Positions 1-14,300 of a DNA stretch of 64,000 nucleotides are shown here, piece by piece (the stretch's first letter is position 1; the number at the start of each line of letters is the position of its first letter). Source of the DNA: Astropecten irregularis (taxonomy: Eukaryota > Echinodermata > Asteroidea > Paxillosida > Astropectinidae). The notes beneath the pieces are model-generated. The model was not told the origin of the DNA. It was given only the letters and a program-made list of their open reading frames with translations, and ran no database searches. The stretch is from NCBI GenBank assembly GCA_963971285.1, contig OZ020259.1, positions 4,340,001-4,404,000 of the forward strand, in the 5' to 3' direction. A program made the position numbers and the translations under genes.

Positions 1-280
1 GAACAAGGGATAGAACAAAGGAAGGAACAAAGGATGGGAAAAAAATGGAACTGAGAATGGAATGAATGATTGACCAATGGGTGGAACAAAATAAGCCATC
101 TCCATATATCCCATGGAAAGTGAAAACGTTTGGTCGTCACCAGCAAAACTCAAAACCCCATTAACAGAGAAACAATCACCCACCATCAGAGCTCCTATGA
201 ACCGAGAGGACACCTGGACAAACGCCACGTAGCATGAACGCACAGACAAAATGTTAAAACAAATTGACAAAGTAATCATG
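1..280. other. Left-edge non-coding sequence
   Basis: AC- and A-rich sequence, with a short run of GGAACAAAG-like words in the first 60 bases. No exon was recognised. It may lie in an intron or the 3' part of the minus-strand C8orf34-like gene, whose last visible exon is at 2268. Confidence 0.4.
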
Positions 281-1270
281 GACGAGTTAGGAGGGCCTGA
301 CGTTTCGATCCCAGCAGGATCTTTCTCAAAGTTTGGTCGTAGTCAAGGACTGACGTTGCGATCCTAGCAGGATCTTTCTCAAAGGCTGATTGGAGTTAGG
401 AGGGCCTGATGTTTCGATCTGAGCAGGATCTTTCTCAAAGGCTGGTCATAGTCAAGAGGGACTGACGTTGTGATCCTAGCAGGATCTTTCTCAAAGGTTG
501 CTTAGAGTTAGGAGGGACTGATGTTTCGATCCTAGCAGGATCTTTCTCAAAGGTTGCTTGGAGTTAGGAGGGACTGATATTTCGATCCCGACAGGATCTT
601 TCTCAAAGGCTGGTCAGAGTTAGGAGGGCCTGATGTTTCAATCCCAGCAGGATCTTCCTCAAAGGCTGGTCATAGTCAAAGGACTGACGTTACAATCCCA
701 GCGGGAACATTCTCAAAGGCTGCTTAGGGTTAGGAGGGCCTGAAGTTTCGATCCCAGCAGGATCTTTCTCAAAGGCTGCTCAGAGTAGCTAGGAGGGCCT
801 GATTTTTCAATCCTAGCAGGATCTTATCCCCTAATGCTAAAGGCAGAGACTTTGAGAAAGATCCTGCTAGAATAAAAACATTAGGCACTCTTGACTATGA
901 GCAGCTTTTGAGAACGATCCTGCAAGGATCAAAACACCAGGCTCTTTCAACTCTGAGCAACCTTTGAGAAAGATCCTGCTAGAATCGAAAAAGTCAGGCC
1001 CTCCTAGCTAACTCTGAGCAGCCTTTGAGAAAGATCCTGCTAGGATCAAAACATCAGGCTGCCTTGACTATGATCAGCCTTTGATAATGTTTGAGAAAAT
1101 TCCTGCTGGGATCGAAACGTCAGGCCCTCCTAGCTAACGCTGAGCAGCCTTTGAGAAAGATCTTGCTAGGAACAAAACGTCAAGCCCTCCTAAAAACTCA
1201 GAGCAGCCTTTGAGAATGATCCTGCTAGGATCAAAACTCCAGGCCCTGCTTTGAATGATGAGCAGTTTGC
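281..1270. repeat. 56-bp-unit tandem array arranged as an inverted repeat
   Basis: From about 281 to 829 there are roughly nine degenerate units containing GAGTTAGGAGGGCCTGA, then CAGGATCTTTCTCAAAGGCT. From about 838 to 1270 the same unit occurs in reverse complement (AGCCTTTGAGAAAGATCCTG), about seven units. The two arms are separated by only about 10 bases, so the locus can fold back. The same unit recurs at 40056, 43553, 48455 and 61290. This resembles foldback-type elements whose arms are tandem repeats. Confidence 0.85.
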
Positions 1271-2267
1271 AGCAGTTTATAACTTGTATGCATGGACAAA
1301 AGTGCCATGAATTTCACATCCATTCACTGGAGGAATTCTCAATACAAAATTGATTGCGTCTGGAATTGTACCCAGATTCGTCTCCAAATGATGATCCAAG
1401 GAATCAAACATTTGCGAAACCTAGGCAAGGACTCTGGGTTTGTCCCATTCATTTCACTGAAACCCAAGCACAATAGACCGATCGAGTAAGCCCCGCCCTA
1501 TTTTGGATTGACCAATCACAACCGCGAAAATCGGATCACCAATTGCAGCAGCCATTTTGGTGATCTCCTGCTGGAGATCGCAGTATTAATTACAGCAGTG
1601 TTTACGTTTACGAACTGGAAAAACAATAAATACCGTCCTCTGCAAGTGCAGCACAACTTCACAAGTACAGTATCTTTCTGCTACAAATTGATGGTGTTTG
1701 TATTTTCATTGTAATTCTGACTTTCGATGGCCTGATAAGAGACGAAACGTACATTTGTGACTTTTTCCAAAACCAGAGTCCCATAGAGATAAGTGCTTTC
1801 GGTGATGGGCGTGCAACGCGTTTTGCTGATCGTGACACGTTACGCGCGCGCGTGTGCGTCGTTGCTTGGCCGTTGTTATGGTGGGCGTGGCCTACTGGAT
1901 CGGTCTATTGCAGATGAGAAATGCCAATCTGCTCTCTTCATTTCGTTCCCACCTTGGCAGGAAGTTACAGTCAAGCACATGAGGTCAATTTCATGGCCCT
2001 GCTTAGCACAAAGGCACAAACATTTGCTAACCATGAAATTTCTGTCTTTAATAATAAAAACAGGATTAACAACCAAAATGTCCTTGTAATTGTTCTTTGG
2101 CTGTTGTTCGCTGACCATGAATATCAAATGAAATTTTTAATGATGGTTTGTGTTATAGGGCAAGACATTTTAGGCTAAGCAATTTTTGTGTGCTTATAAT
2201 CAGCTCCATGAAATTGGCCCCTGACTATCTATTGGTCAATGTTCTGGGTTTTTTGTGGGGAACTTAC
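1271..2267. other. Intronic sequence with a GGCCAATTTCAT-type element
   Basis: No exon seen. Bases 1983-2222 are one copy of the roughly 240-bp GCTTAGCAC hairpin family; other copies lie at 52754, 55525, 57412 and 59684. GC-rich CGCGCGCG words occur near 1845. Confidence 0.55.
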
Positions 2268-2335
2268 TTTGCTAACTTTTTGTCCTGATGACTTGGCGTT
2301 GGTCACTCCCTCAAATGCTAATTCACTTGCATCTT
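2268..2335 (-). CDS. C8orf34-like exon 8
   Basis: 68 nt, phase 1 in and 0 out, CTGTAG acceptor and GTAAGT donor. Encodes EDASELAFEGVTNAKSSGQK, then VSK. With exon 7 it forms the block resembling C8orf34 LLED-L--EGVTT. No further exon was found between 2267 and the left edge. Confidence 0.8.
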
Positions 2336-5300
2336 CTACAGGCGGATGAGGACAAAAGAAAGATGAAAAGAATTGCTTTAAAGGTAGTATCATACATTGG
2401 TTTTTTGTCAAAGAAATGCAGATTCATGGGCAAAAATATGAAAGAAGACACAGTAACAGTCATCTGTGAAATTTCCAGTCCCATACGGTGCCCACTTTCT
2501 AAGAAAACAGTGAAAAACTGCCACTATATTAAAAAATCTTTTCGCTGTTGTTTTTGATCTTTAAAAGACCCCAACCATTGGGTGGTTGAACTACCCCACC
2601 CCACCCAATTACCCCACCCGACCTAACTAACAACCCCACCCAACTGTCAACCCCATCCAACTACCCACCCCATCCAACTACCCACCCCATCCATCCAACT
2701 AACAAACCCTCCCTGGCACCAATTCTCACCCAGCAGATCCGTGGCCTCCTCATACCCGCCCTGGTCTGGATCAGCCTGATCCTCTCCGCTATCCAAGTAC
2801 CCTAGAGTCTCCACCTTCTGCTGAGCCGCTGCCATCTCTGCAAGTTCCCTCTTGTGCCTCTTGGCTTTCTCTCCTGGCTTCTGTCGCAGCTCTCTCCTGA
2901 AAAACGTGGAATCAAATTTTCGTAGAATTTTACTTCTTTTTACCCTAAACTCCGATTCCCAATTGGAGTCTTTTGAGAACCGGTCTTCAAGTAACAATTG
3001 TGAGCATGCGTGCGTTATTATGCGCCTGCGCTGTTGTGTGTGCGCTTGCGCGGTTGACTTGAAGACAGGTTCTCAAAAGTCTCCCATTCTCCCTAAACGA
3101 GTTTACGTTGCAGCATATACCTCCGAGTGGGACTCCTTCGGTCTCCTGATAGCCATCCCCCAGGCAGCCACGTGACCCATCCCCATCTCAGCGAAGAAAC
3201 GATCTACCTGATGCAACCACGAGTCATGTGGACGCCCTTTATACCGGGCGAGTCCTACCAGTAGATTCTCTCAAAGAGAGAATCCGCCTGGCAGGATCAC
3301 TTGCAGGGATTTTATAGCCACATGACCGTACAGTCACATCTGACGCTCACGTATCATGCAGGTAATAGGTCTCATCTGACTCTCCCTGAGTAACCTCTTG
3401 TTAGACATACGGTCCGACCAGCGGTACCCAAGGATCCTCCTCAGAGACCCAGAGTCCTACCATATTTAGTGAATTTGATTACTCTAGAACTCATGTTCAT
3501 GGACAAACAAAAAATTCTTACAACTCCTGGCTGGATGGGACGTGTCTGGATGACCGTTCCGTCTTGCTGTACTTCTTCTGCAGTTTAGCAGCAGATATTT
3601 CCTCTTCCAGCAGTTGTGCTTCCTGTTCCTCGGCGGCTGTCGGCCCGCTGCGTCGTGCGGCCGGAGGAGAATCTTCGTCCTCTGATGTGGCCCATTGCTT
3701 GGCACCTTGATTCCGAAGAACATAAACGTTACAGCAATTTGTCAGATGAATCTCCTGTTAAAGAAATCTTCACAGATTTACGTGTAACTTTCAGGGTATG
3801 AAGATGATGCTGGTAGAAACAAACCGTTAAAATATTTTCGCCCGAAATGGTGTATTTATCCAGAAATTAGTAAAACAACGACCGAAAATCGTTTTCATCT
3901 TTTAAAAGATCAAAAATAAAAGAGAAAACACTTAAAAAATACTGTGGCCGTTTTTCCCTGTTTTCTGTGGGCACCGTATGGGACTGAAATTTTCACCGAT
4001 TACTTTTCCTGTATCTTCCTTGATATTTTTGCCCACGAATCTGTATTTCCTTGACAAAAACCAAAGTATGACACTACCTTTAAAACTGACAAGCTTGGAA
4101 GCTAGTGACATACTTATGGCTCACGTTATTCAGGGATGCGAGTGGCTTCACACAAAAAATCCGGAAAACACCAAGAAAAAAACTGAAATTCAAAAGTACC
4201 TATACTTTTCTACGGAGCAAAAGCTGAAATTCTGAGTTAAAATCTGAACAAAATAAAATTAGAATTCAGATTTAAATCTTTAAGTCTCACATCCCCATGA
4301 GATGGACCAGATGGTTGGATGGACCCGATATTCGAAAAAGCACCTTAGATTTTCACTCTTTTCTATTAAATACCTGAACGAAAAGAGACCCCCTTCGTCT
4401 TCTTGGCTTGCTCCTTCTTGAAAATCTGCTCCACGTCCATCTCCGAGGTCGGCGTTCGCTTTTTGCCGTTCGAATCCAACTTCTTGGATTTACGAACTGC
4501 AAGACGGGATCAAATAATAATATGCACGGGGAGGAAAGCAGAGTGAACCAAAAAAACAACAAAAACAAACAGACAAGCAAACAAACAAACATACAGATCG
4601 AGGGACAGGGACGTGTGGCCGTGTGGGGGAGGGGATATGATATCAGAGGGTTTGACAAATGGACTGTGAAGTTTAACTTCTACATGTACAAGGAGGGGTA
4701 TATATGTAGGTGTAAAGAGACAAAGGTTGGTCAGGGGCAGGTGCATGGAGGGGCGAGGAGCAGGGGTAAGTGAGGGGTCAATTAAGGGTTATCATCGGGA
4801 TGAGGTAAAGGGTAGGGGTTAGACATTTTGGACAAGATGGGTAGGGTGCGGTGAGGTTAGGGAGGATTTAAGGGTAAGGCAAGGTTTGAGGTGCATGCAG
4901 ATGAGTGGTAGTTGGGATGACGTTACAGTAACGATGGTCAGAGAGGGTGTGTGAGGGGTGTGAAGTGGGGTGTGGGGGTTGGGTTAAGTGAAGGCGTGTC
5001 AGGCAAATATGGTAAAGGTGGATACAGGGGTGACAGAATCATCAAACAGGTGAGGGGGTAGTGAAAGGAGGGGTAAGGTGGGGTGGGCAATGCGAGGAAA
5101 AGAAGGCAACATTGAAGAACAACAAAGATGTCAAAATAAACAGGTACACAGGGAGGAAGGACAAAAGAAGGAACGGCAGAAACACAGTGGCCAACAGAGG
5201 GCGCCCCACAGACACAAATGGCAACGTGACAGTTCACAGGTTTGATAATATTAAAATAAATTGCAGGAACGAGACAGATATAGTGCAGCAGCAGTTAGGA

Positions 5301-8300
5301 AACCAGAAATTGCAATGGAAATGAAAAGGACGAAAGATGAACATGGGCAAAGTGATCGTGAGATTTAGGATCGTGAAGTGAAAGTCATCAGAGCAAACAA
5401 ACGGGGGAAAGAGATTGGGATATAAAAAAAATCAGAAAGGAGAGAGATTCCAATTAGTAATGCAATTTGCATACATTTTGCATAATTTGCATAATTCGCA
5501 TAATTAGCCAAAAAGTGGTGAGTATCACTTATGCAAGGCAATCGAGCACAGTCATCATGGTAACGTGTTCCTTCATTCATAATCAGGATCCTCATGCCAA
5601 ATTACCCCAAAATGCATCCGAGCGGAACAGGTGCCGCCAAGCCAAGATCCTGTGAGAAATTAATCCAACAGGTGGCGGGCTCATCAAGCCTCCTTGTGTC
5701 CTTGAGTGAGACACTTTGCGCCACTTTGCGCTACTTTGCTTCTCTCCACCAACAGTTCATGTGAGCATACAGATGTAATAACTTTGTTGTTTTGATTACT
5801 CCCTAAAACCTTCTCTAGAACCTACTCAGAGAGATTTTAATTTGTCAGCGAAGGTTTTTCTCTCAGAGGAAAAGTAGCCTTCTCTTTGTCAGGACCAAAT
5901 TCTTGCCTGATTTATAAAGACAGTCCCCACAGTGCTTGATTGCGTTGGGTTTTCCACCGTGTTCTTCAGGGATGAGATTGACCAATGATAAAAATGTCTG
6001 AAATCTGAAAATCTCCTATACTTTTGTACACAGCCTACAGGTGAGGGAAAAAAGTCTGAAATCCAAAACACAAAAGTCTGAAATCAGACTTTACTCTGAG
6101 AAATCTCATCCCTGGTTCTTCCTACCACACTCCAACAAACAGACACTCCCTGTCTTCTCTACGTGGGTTCTCAGTTCTCAAATTGCACAGTGAGTGAGTT
6201 CACTTTTTCACAATAACGGTACACAGTCCTCAACTAGAACAATAAATACATTTACACATTACTGGATTTGATCTACGGTGACTATTACAAGCCCTGAGCT
6301 AGAGGTGGGCCTACTTCACTATAACAGCTACAGTATACATGTATAGTGTATAAAACTGAATCAACATAGGTGTACCACAGGAACCAGGCCATCACATGGT
6401 ATCTATACAGTCAGGGAAACAAGGTTTGATACACATGGCTATATAACCGATACTTCATGCATTTTTCTACTACAATAAGGTGACCAGACGTCCCCGATTT
6501 CCGGAGACAGTCCCCAATTTGACAGTGCCGTCCCCGATGAAAAATTGTCCCCGAAAATGTGCCCGATTCAATGAAATGCCCCCGACAATTCTAATTGTCC
6601 TAAATAAAAAACACAAATGATGTGCTGAAGAAGATCCATTCTTTAGAGAAGTATGCGAAGACAACCGCCTAAGACATGTAAGTATGTAACCCACTCAAGT
6701 CAACTGGACAAGATGTCCATAGATGCCACCATTTTAATTTGCCTGTTGGCACCAACTGGATTCACATTTTTTTTTTCGAAATTATACCCCTCCCCCGGGA
6801 CACGGATCACTGTCCCCGGATCATCACAACAAAATATGGTCACCTTATACTACAACACATGTGTACTTTTCCTTTTGAAACTTATACTTCCATAAATTGC
6901 ATGTGCCTTTTAATACCCATTGTCAGACAATATCAGCTTAGATCCCCTTTGATGATGACAGTCGATCGATCGTAACTGTGGAGCTTGTGGCCCAACTCGA
7001 TCTTGTCCAAATATTGCGCCATGCAGGGATAGTTTGTCATAGTTTGAAGGAGGACAAGGTACAGTCACTTTTTAAGGGGCTTGATGGCCCAACTCAGTCC
7101 AAAGAATGTGCTGTGATACGGCCACTATGTTACATTTTGAAGGATTCAGAACTGTAAAACAACCCCTGGTATACAGTAATGTATTCACATTATGGAGCTT
7201 GATGACCCAACTTGGTCCAAGTCCAAAGAATGTGCCACAGGGATACTACACAATGTGGTATATGAAGTTTAGGGGACACATAGTGTGGTAGGCCTACATG
7301 TCTTAATGTACAAGTGTTTAAAGGACAAAGGACTGTAAAGCCCGGGCAATTAACTTTTACATGGGGCTTGACAGCCCAACTTAATCCAAGTCCAAAGAAT
7401 GTGCCATAGGGATACTGCACAGTGTGGTATAAGAACACAGAACTGTACACCCAAAACACTGTAACTTAAAATGGGGCTTGATGGACCAACTAGATCCAAG
7501 TCTAAAAATCTGAAAGTAATTAAGGAATCAATGCCTTCAAAAACATGAACATGCACGTGCATTGCAAAAGAAAACTAGATTTAAACTACCAAATTAATAA
7601 AATGTTATGAGCAAGCAATATGAGCGGGCTGGCAAGCATGCAAACATACACACAATTCTCAGCTTAAAATTACCAGGCAAAATGAAGAACGAACAAAATC
7701 AGACAGACAGCTAGACAAGCAAAAACAAGCAGACGAACAGACCAGCAGTAAAAAAGAGAAAAATCAGAAAATCTTAATTCCGCTTTTTCAACATGAAAAA
7801 CGAGCATCCATTTTATAATTGTTGCTGTTGTTTGGGGGGGGGGGGGGGGGGTACCTTTATCTTGGGGGGGGGGGGTAGGAGTGGGGTTTAGGGTGGGGTT
7901 TCAGGAAAGTTTTGGGAAGACATTTTTTGGATGTGTGAAGTCTTAAGATATTGTCAGAATATCATTTCACGGTACAGTATGTAGGGCCTGTTTGATTCAC
8001 GCACAAGATCACAAATCCTGCTGATCCGGATCCCATTTTATCGTATCCTACATGGGACGTGGATCTGCCAGATCTGGGATCCCGTGTGTTAAACAAAAAG
8101 GCCCGTAGATCTTCAATTTCCAAAGTTTACAAAATAAATTCACTGTACATTTTCAACACGGACAGACAATATAATAACCTGATTCATAGACAATTAACCA
8201 TTGTCTTACCTTCGGGTTCCATGTCGTCCAATCGTCCTCTGATTTTCTTCATGTTGTTGACCCATGGCCGCTCATAACCTCGGTCATTCCCCATACCAGG

Positions 8301-11300
8301 GAGAGCTGAGGCACAACGAGGGCACAAAACAAAAATAAACACAGAAAGAGGTAACCCAACCCAACCCACACGACCAGACCCGACCAGACCCATTGACCAC
8401 ACCCGCCAAACCATCAGACATGTCAGACCACACACATCCGACCACACCCACAAGACCACACCCACCAAACAATCCAACCGCACCCATCGGGGCACGCCCA
8501 CCCGACCACACCTACCCAGCCATACCCAGTCACTTGAATCTGCCACGCCCCACACCACAAGTGCCTTGACAATGGCAGATGCAATGTTTTTCCTGTTTTG
8601 TTCTGTATTTCTTCCCACTGCATGGCCTCAAAAACGTGGCCCACTGTTAATTTCAAAACCACAACAACAAACCCATACAGATGATCTACATGTAAGAAAG
8701 TCTCTGAATTAGCAAGATTGGAATTGAGTGAATGAAACAACGGAGTGTATGAAGGGATTTCCATTACAGTGAGGAATAACGAAGGGCCTGACCCCACACA
8801 GTCAAAGTACTATATTAATTATGTATTAATCCTAACCCACCTGCATATAACCACAGTTTACCACACGTGACTTTTCTAGGGCTGTGGTATCCTGAATACC
8901 ACAATACACCACAGTGTGGTTTGTATGGTTAATGCATGATTTATGATCAGGGGTCGATTTCACGAAGCGTTACGATCGATAACCCATTGCATCCTACGTA
9001 GGGCTGCAATACATCAATCATTTAAGTCCTACGATTGATGGTACAGTATTACATGTAAGTAACGATGATTTGGTGAAATCGATTTAAGGGTCAATTTCAC
9101 AAAACTCGTCGTAATTTACTATCAATCGCAGGATCTTTGATGCATTGCAGCCCCACGTAGGATACATGTAGGCCCCTACGATGGGTTATCCTTCGTAACT
9201 CAAGTTACGATCGATCGTAGGGCTTCGTGAAATTGACCCCTGGTCCCTTTGTGGAGACTGTGGTAATGTGTGGTAAGCAACTCTTGTCTTGTGTGACATA
9301 TGTTGGTGCAGAGGGTTAGGGTTAATCATGTGTTGTTGGACAAATCACTCAGCTACGCTACTTGAAAGTTCATACAGAATATGTCAACCTAGTATAAATC
9401 AAAGGCTGCGTTCGAGCAAGTGTGATGCGCGCACAATACTCTCCGGTGCAGGAGTATACTCCCCAACGCTGGAGAGTATACTCCTGCACCGGAGAGTATT
9501 GCGCGCGCACGCGTATTATGCGCGCGCATCATACTCGTGTTACCGGGAGTAATCGCTCGAACACAGCCTGATAGAATCATGCTATGGAAAGATACAGGTT
9601 CACATGTAAATGGTGACAAGTTATATTACATGTACAATCCACCATGCCAGTGATATCAGACACAAACACACTACGAATGACACAAAGATCTCAAAAGTAT
9701 TCAAGACTTTGAAAGTATTTCAACCCTTGGGCAAAAATACAATCAAATTTCTGCCTTTAGAAGTTTTGCGGTATTATTTGTGAATCACTCTCCATTGTAA
9801 CACACTGATAAAGAAAAGAAGGATCACACTACTTTCACAATTGACTACTACATTACTACCTGGGTCAATCCATCAAATTTGAGGCATGATTTGTAACAGT
9901 GTCCATTATTAATCAGGTGCTGTGCATACATGTACAAACATGTACCATGGACATTCTCCAACATTTATCAATTAGGCCCCCCAAAAAAAATGGTTGTGTT
10001 GCCCTCAACTGGAAAAATACAAATTTTGGGTCGGTCGGTCGATTGATTTATTTTTTTATTTTGGCAGACTTTCAAACATTTATGAATAAATACAGGATGT
10101 ATGGTCACCAGGGCTTATAAATCAACGGTCTTGGGTCGTTTTGAGGAGACACGCTTTTTTACTGCTAAATCTTACACTTTCTGTCAAAAATTGTGAGTTT
10201 TTATACTTTAGGACTCAGAGAACAAAAAAAACAAAAAAAAAACCCGACCCAAAGTTTTGGCATTTTACGGTCGGTCGCTGAGGGCAACACAAAAATTTTT
10301 TTTAGGCCTTATCGCTAACTCAGCTTAGTCAGCTGGCATAGAAATTTCACGCTAACAAACAGTACAGTTGTAAGTACATGTATAGAGTGCCAAATTCTGC
10401 AGTAAGCCGAGGCATGAAATTATAACCCTGATGGACTGACCCAGTATTTTCATGGTCACAAGTGAATAAATTATTTCCATAATGGAGCTGCTAAGCGTCA
10501 GAAACACGCTAAGCACAGTAAGTTTCCTGATATTACGCACACACAGGCTGGGGCTAATTTCATGGAGCTGTTAGGCAAATTTTAAAAATTTTGCAAAGCA
10601 GAGAAATGTCTAGCTTAGCAAGAAACGGGTCACTAGCAAATGTTGCATGCAATTGCCATGCCGAGTAAAAACATTGATGAATTTACAAATTTTGTAGGTC
10701 ACGTGCATCACATGGTATGGAATTGTGACAGAAAAAACAACAACATTTTTTTCAGCCGTTTATTATTTTTCAAAGATCATTGCCCAGTTTAAGGATGACA
10801 GATGACTTGACGGTAAAAACAATCGAATTTCTTAATAAAGATGATAAAGAAAGGTGTGCGGAGATACCATAGACGTGTGGTTCTGAAAAGAACCGGTGAG
10901 AAGTTTGATCTCGACGTTCTGAGGAGAGTGTGTGCCGTGAAGCGAGACGTCCGTGCATTATAATCCTATACAAAATTGAATTTCTGTTTTGCAATGTTTG
11001 CGTTATTAAAGTGAATGGTTTCATGGCTTTTGACTGGTATTAAAAACAAAGATAATTGACAACTTGGGACACCGCCAACATAGGGCTGGATAGCTCAGTT
11101 GGTAGAGGACTAATGCAATTTTCCAGGGGTCGCAGGTTCGAATCCCACTCCAGTCAATCTTTCTTTGTTCACCTTCCTATGACTAAAAATCAATCCAGTC
11201 AGTTTCCGTTTTAATTGGTTATTTGTTGATTTAAAAACTGCTTTCCAGTTTTTCAGAGATTCCAAAAAGATGTTTTGCTTTCATTTGAAATCTCAGCTCA

Positions 11301-14300
11301 AAATAATGACCAAAGAATATTTGACAGTCAATTTAAAAACAATCGAGAGCATGCAACATATTTTCCAGGTCTTTCTTATCAGCGAATCAGAATTTAAAGT
11401 CCATTAAAAGAAACATTCAAACAAATGAAGAGTAATTAACTTTCTGACAATAGAAATTTTAGATTGTTTTGTGTTTTAAAAGTTTCACAAACAAATTATT
11501 TCTTTACACTTAATAAAGGAAATTGTGGGCAATGAATCTCCAAGCAAAAACTTTTTTTCGTGCTAAGCAAATTTTTTTTGTTTGTCACTCAACAGCTCCA
11601 ATCCATGGATTAGCACCGTTATATTGATCATCTCGGTTTGAGGAGAGAAACTTAAATACTGGTTTGGACCAGCCACTGAAAAGCCGGGCCAGGCCTGGGC
11701 TGTGCTCAGGCTCTAAGGCTGATTGATCCAAATTTTTTATCATGGGCAGTATTCATTTGGAGCTGAGCATCTCCTTCTGCATCTTAAGCCCCTTTCACAC
11801 TGGGACTTGCATACAGTTGAGTAGCAATTATGCTGCCCTACGCAATTTCTTTGCTAGTTTATGCTGGCTTACATGTATGTAACAATATGCCGAGCAAGAT
11901 GGACGTGTACTCTCGGTGTGGCGTAAAGCACTGGGCACCGGAAGTGTATGCTACTGTACGCCATGCCTACGCATTAGTACGCTCCCCTACGTCTGTTATA
12001 CGCAATCCTACGCGTCTGTACGCTGATTTTATTATGCTGATAGGTACGCGCGCGGTGCCTATGCACAGGGTAGGCAACCATACGCCATTGCACTATGCAT
12101 ATCTACGTAAGTAACCCCACCTTGAGTACACAGTCTTATTTCGGCGTAACCGATACACAACACTACGCAACTCTAGGGTAGGCCTTGTGTGAAAGAGGCT
12201 TTAGACTTGATGCGTGTAGGACTTAAGTCCGACTAGACCATCCAGAAGCCTGGCTTTATTAATTTAAAACAGCTCTACCATATTGAAGTTCACGGCTGAC
12301 AGAAAGAGGGCTTCTGGGGTCGATTTCACCAAACTCTTCATAACTTACTATCAATCGTAGGACTTTTGATGCATTGAAGTCCTACGTGGGATAGGCTCCC
12401 TACGATGGGTCATCCTTCGTAACTCGAGTTATGATCGATCGTAGGGCTTCGTGAAATCGACCCCCGGTCTGATAACCCAAGGTCTGAGGGAGGCTTTTCA
12501 ACGGCTAGGCCCGACCAGTATTAAAGTTTCTGCCGAACAATATCGAACAGCTTTGCAGCTCCAACAAACGAAGATGTGTTCACACACAAGTTTTATACTT
12601 ACTTGGGTCAGCTATATTGGGGAATAAAGTCCCAAGGGTCGGCAAGGATCAAAAACAAGCAATACAATGTCAATAAACAAGGAAAGTTCGTTGTCTTGTC
12701 CTTACAACATTTAAAGGTTTTTAAAGGTACAGTACAGGATTGGTAACATACCCAAACAGAAATGTTCACAGATTTACGTATAACTTACAGGGTATGAAGA
12801 TAGTGCTGGTAGAAACATACCGTTAAAATATTTACAGCTGAAATGCTGTATTTATCAAGACAATTAGTCAAACAACAGCCGAAAAAAGTTTTGATCTCAG
12901 GGTAAAATCAAAACTCCTGTGAATAGATTTGAAAATAACGTGAGCGTTTTTCACAGATTTCTACAGTTTCCGATGATGACATGAGCTGAACATTTCACAG
13001 GGTTTGTTTTTGTTCCATGACAAATCAAATTATGAACAGTCTGCAGCTGCTCTGTCACCTTTACCAATCCTGTATTACGCCTTTAAGGTTAGTTAACCAC
13101 TTTCGTCAAACGTTTTACTTGCTCAACCCCAAGTCATTACAAAAAGGCATGTTTTGTTTAAGCCTGAAATTCGGGTCTTGACTGGTAAGGAAAAAAAATA
13201 ATACTAGACTTGAAAAGGGAGTGATTTCGAACAAAAAGAGAGTTGTAAACTTGACGTTCCATCTAGTTTGCTTTTAAAAGCTTTTTTTGGAAACTTTTGA
13301 ATCAGCCTGACTGAATTCTCTGACAAGATAGCCAGAACATCTTTCTCCTAAGATGCCATCTCGACAACTGCGCATTCAATGTTGATGTCTCTTCACAACA
13401 ATGCTTCTTCTTTGCTCAAAAGAGGAACTTAACGGCCTGAACGTTGAGTTTAAAACCCAGCTTCTTTTTGTTTAGAACCACTCTCCTTGATACAGCGAAC
13501 CTTCTAACAATGATTCGGTACTTACATGCCGTCGCCCAGCTTGATGCGGTTTTACTCTTGATGCCCGCGACGTCTACACTTGCTGATTTTCTCAAGGCTG
13601 GCATGGTAGACGACAGCTCCTGTTTATCAAAATGAAACAGCCACGAGTCCAAAATGATGAGTTGATATGTAAGGGAGAGAGAATTTAAAGGCCTTTTCAC
13701 ATCACAACGCTAAAATGGGCTTTAAGACATCCGAACAGTCTTTCTTAACCACATCTGGTTTAGCTTGACCCTTTGTAGTATCGACGCAAATGGGTTTGGG
13801 ATGAAATGTTTACCTCCAGCTGTGATCGCAACTTGGTAATAGACCTTTTTCAGTCTCCAGAGTACTGTGTCTGAACATAGCTTAAATGTTACTCAGGTGA
13901 CCGAAAAAAGGTCTACACTTTGCGGTCACAGCGGGAGGTAAACATTTCCTCCTAAAACCCCTTGTGTCCATACTACAACTAGGGTTAAACTGAAAAAGGT
14001 CTATCTCTAGTGTTTAGAGGTCACTTGTCTCGCATAACGCCGAAACCAAACTTCCATTAATTACGTTAATTCACAAGAAGTAACATACATCATGCATCCG
14101 CTCGCAGGTCAAGCTGACTGGAAGTGGTTGAGATAGACCGTTCAGATGTCTTAAGGCACACTTAGACCCGGTCTACGTAGTCTAGACCGACCCCTCCTTG
14201 GTGGTCTAAGTTTTTCGAAGATAGACCAGTTTTTAGCACCCAAAACAGTCTGTCGTAGACTGTTCAGACACAAATAGCTAGAACCCTTTTCGGTTTAAAC

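Larger units (their letters stand above)
4497..8209. other. C8orf34-like intron 4 (repeats and low complexity)
   Basis: About 3.7 kb without exons. It contains a G-rich GTGAGGGG/GTGGGG stretch (about 4780-5090), a TIR element at 6475-6847, degenerate 100-150-bp tandem repeats (6978-7510), and poly-G runs near 7837-7875. The long ORFs in it are low-complexity readings. Confidence 0.6.
8306..13525. other. C8orf34-like intron 3 (repeat-rich)
   Basis: About 5.2 kb with no exon that joins in phase. It holds CCCAACCC/CACCCGACCACA low complexity (8340-8540), a nested element (8830-9282), a GC-rich palindrome (9404-9569), a TTAGGCC element (9974-10310), a tRNA-like SINE (11014-11175), a TTTCACAC-ended element (11786-12202), a CGATCGTAGG element (12316-12468) and a TAGTATCATAC element (12727-13085). 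Confidence 0.6.

Noticed and set aside
281-829. TTAGGGTTAGGAGGG words suggesting interstitial telomere repeats
   Set aside because: They are part of the 56-bp unit and do not repeat as hexamers.
3484-3723. 79-residue minus ORF over exon 6
   Set aside because: Different frame from the one that joins in phase; Arg-rich shadow of the real exon.
8184-8618. 144-residue minus ORF over the C8orf34-like exon 4 region
   Set aside because: Wrong frame for the exon; mostly a CACCCGACC low-complexity translation.
11080-11170. Possible tRNA gene (AGCTCAGTTGGTAGA and GGTTCGAATCC)
   Set aside because: The same leader and tail recur around every copy in the window and the cloverleaf is imperfect; it is a SINE head.
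13444-13635. 63-residue plus ORF
   Set aside because: Antisense shadow of C8orf34-like exon 3.
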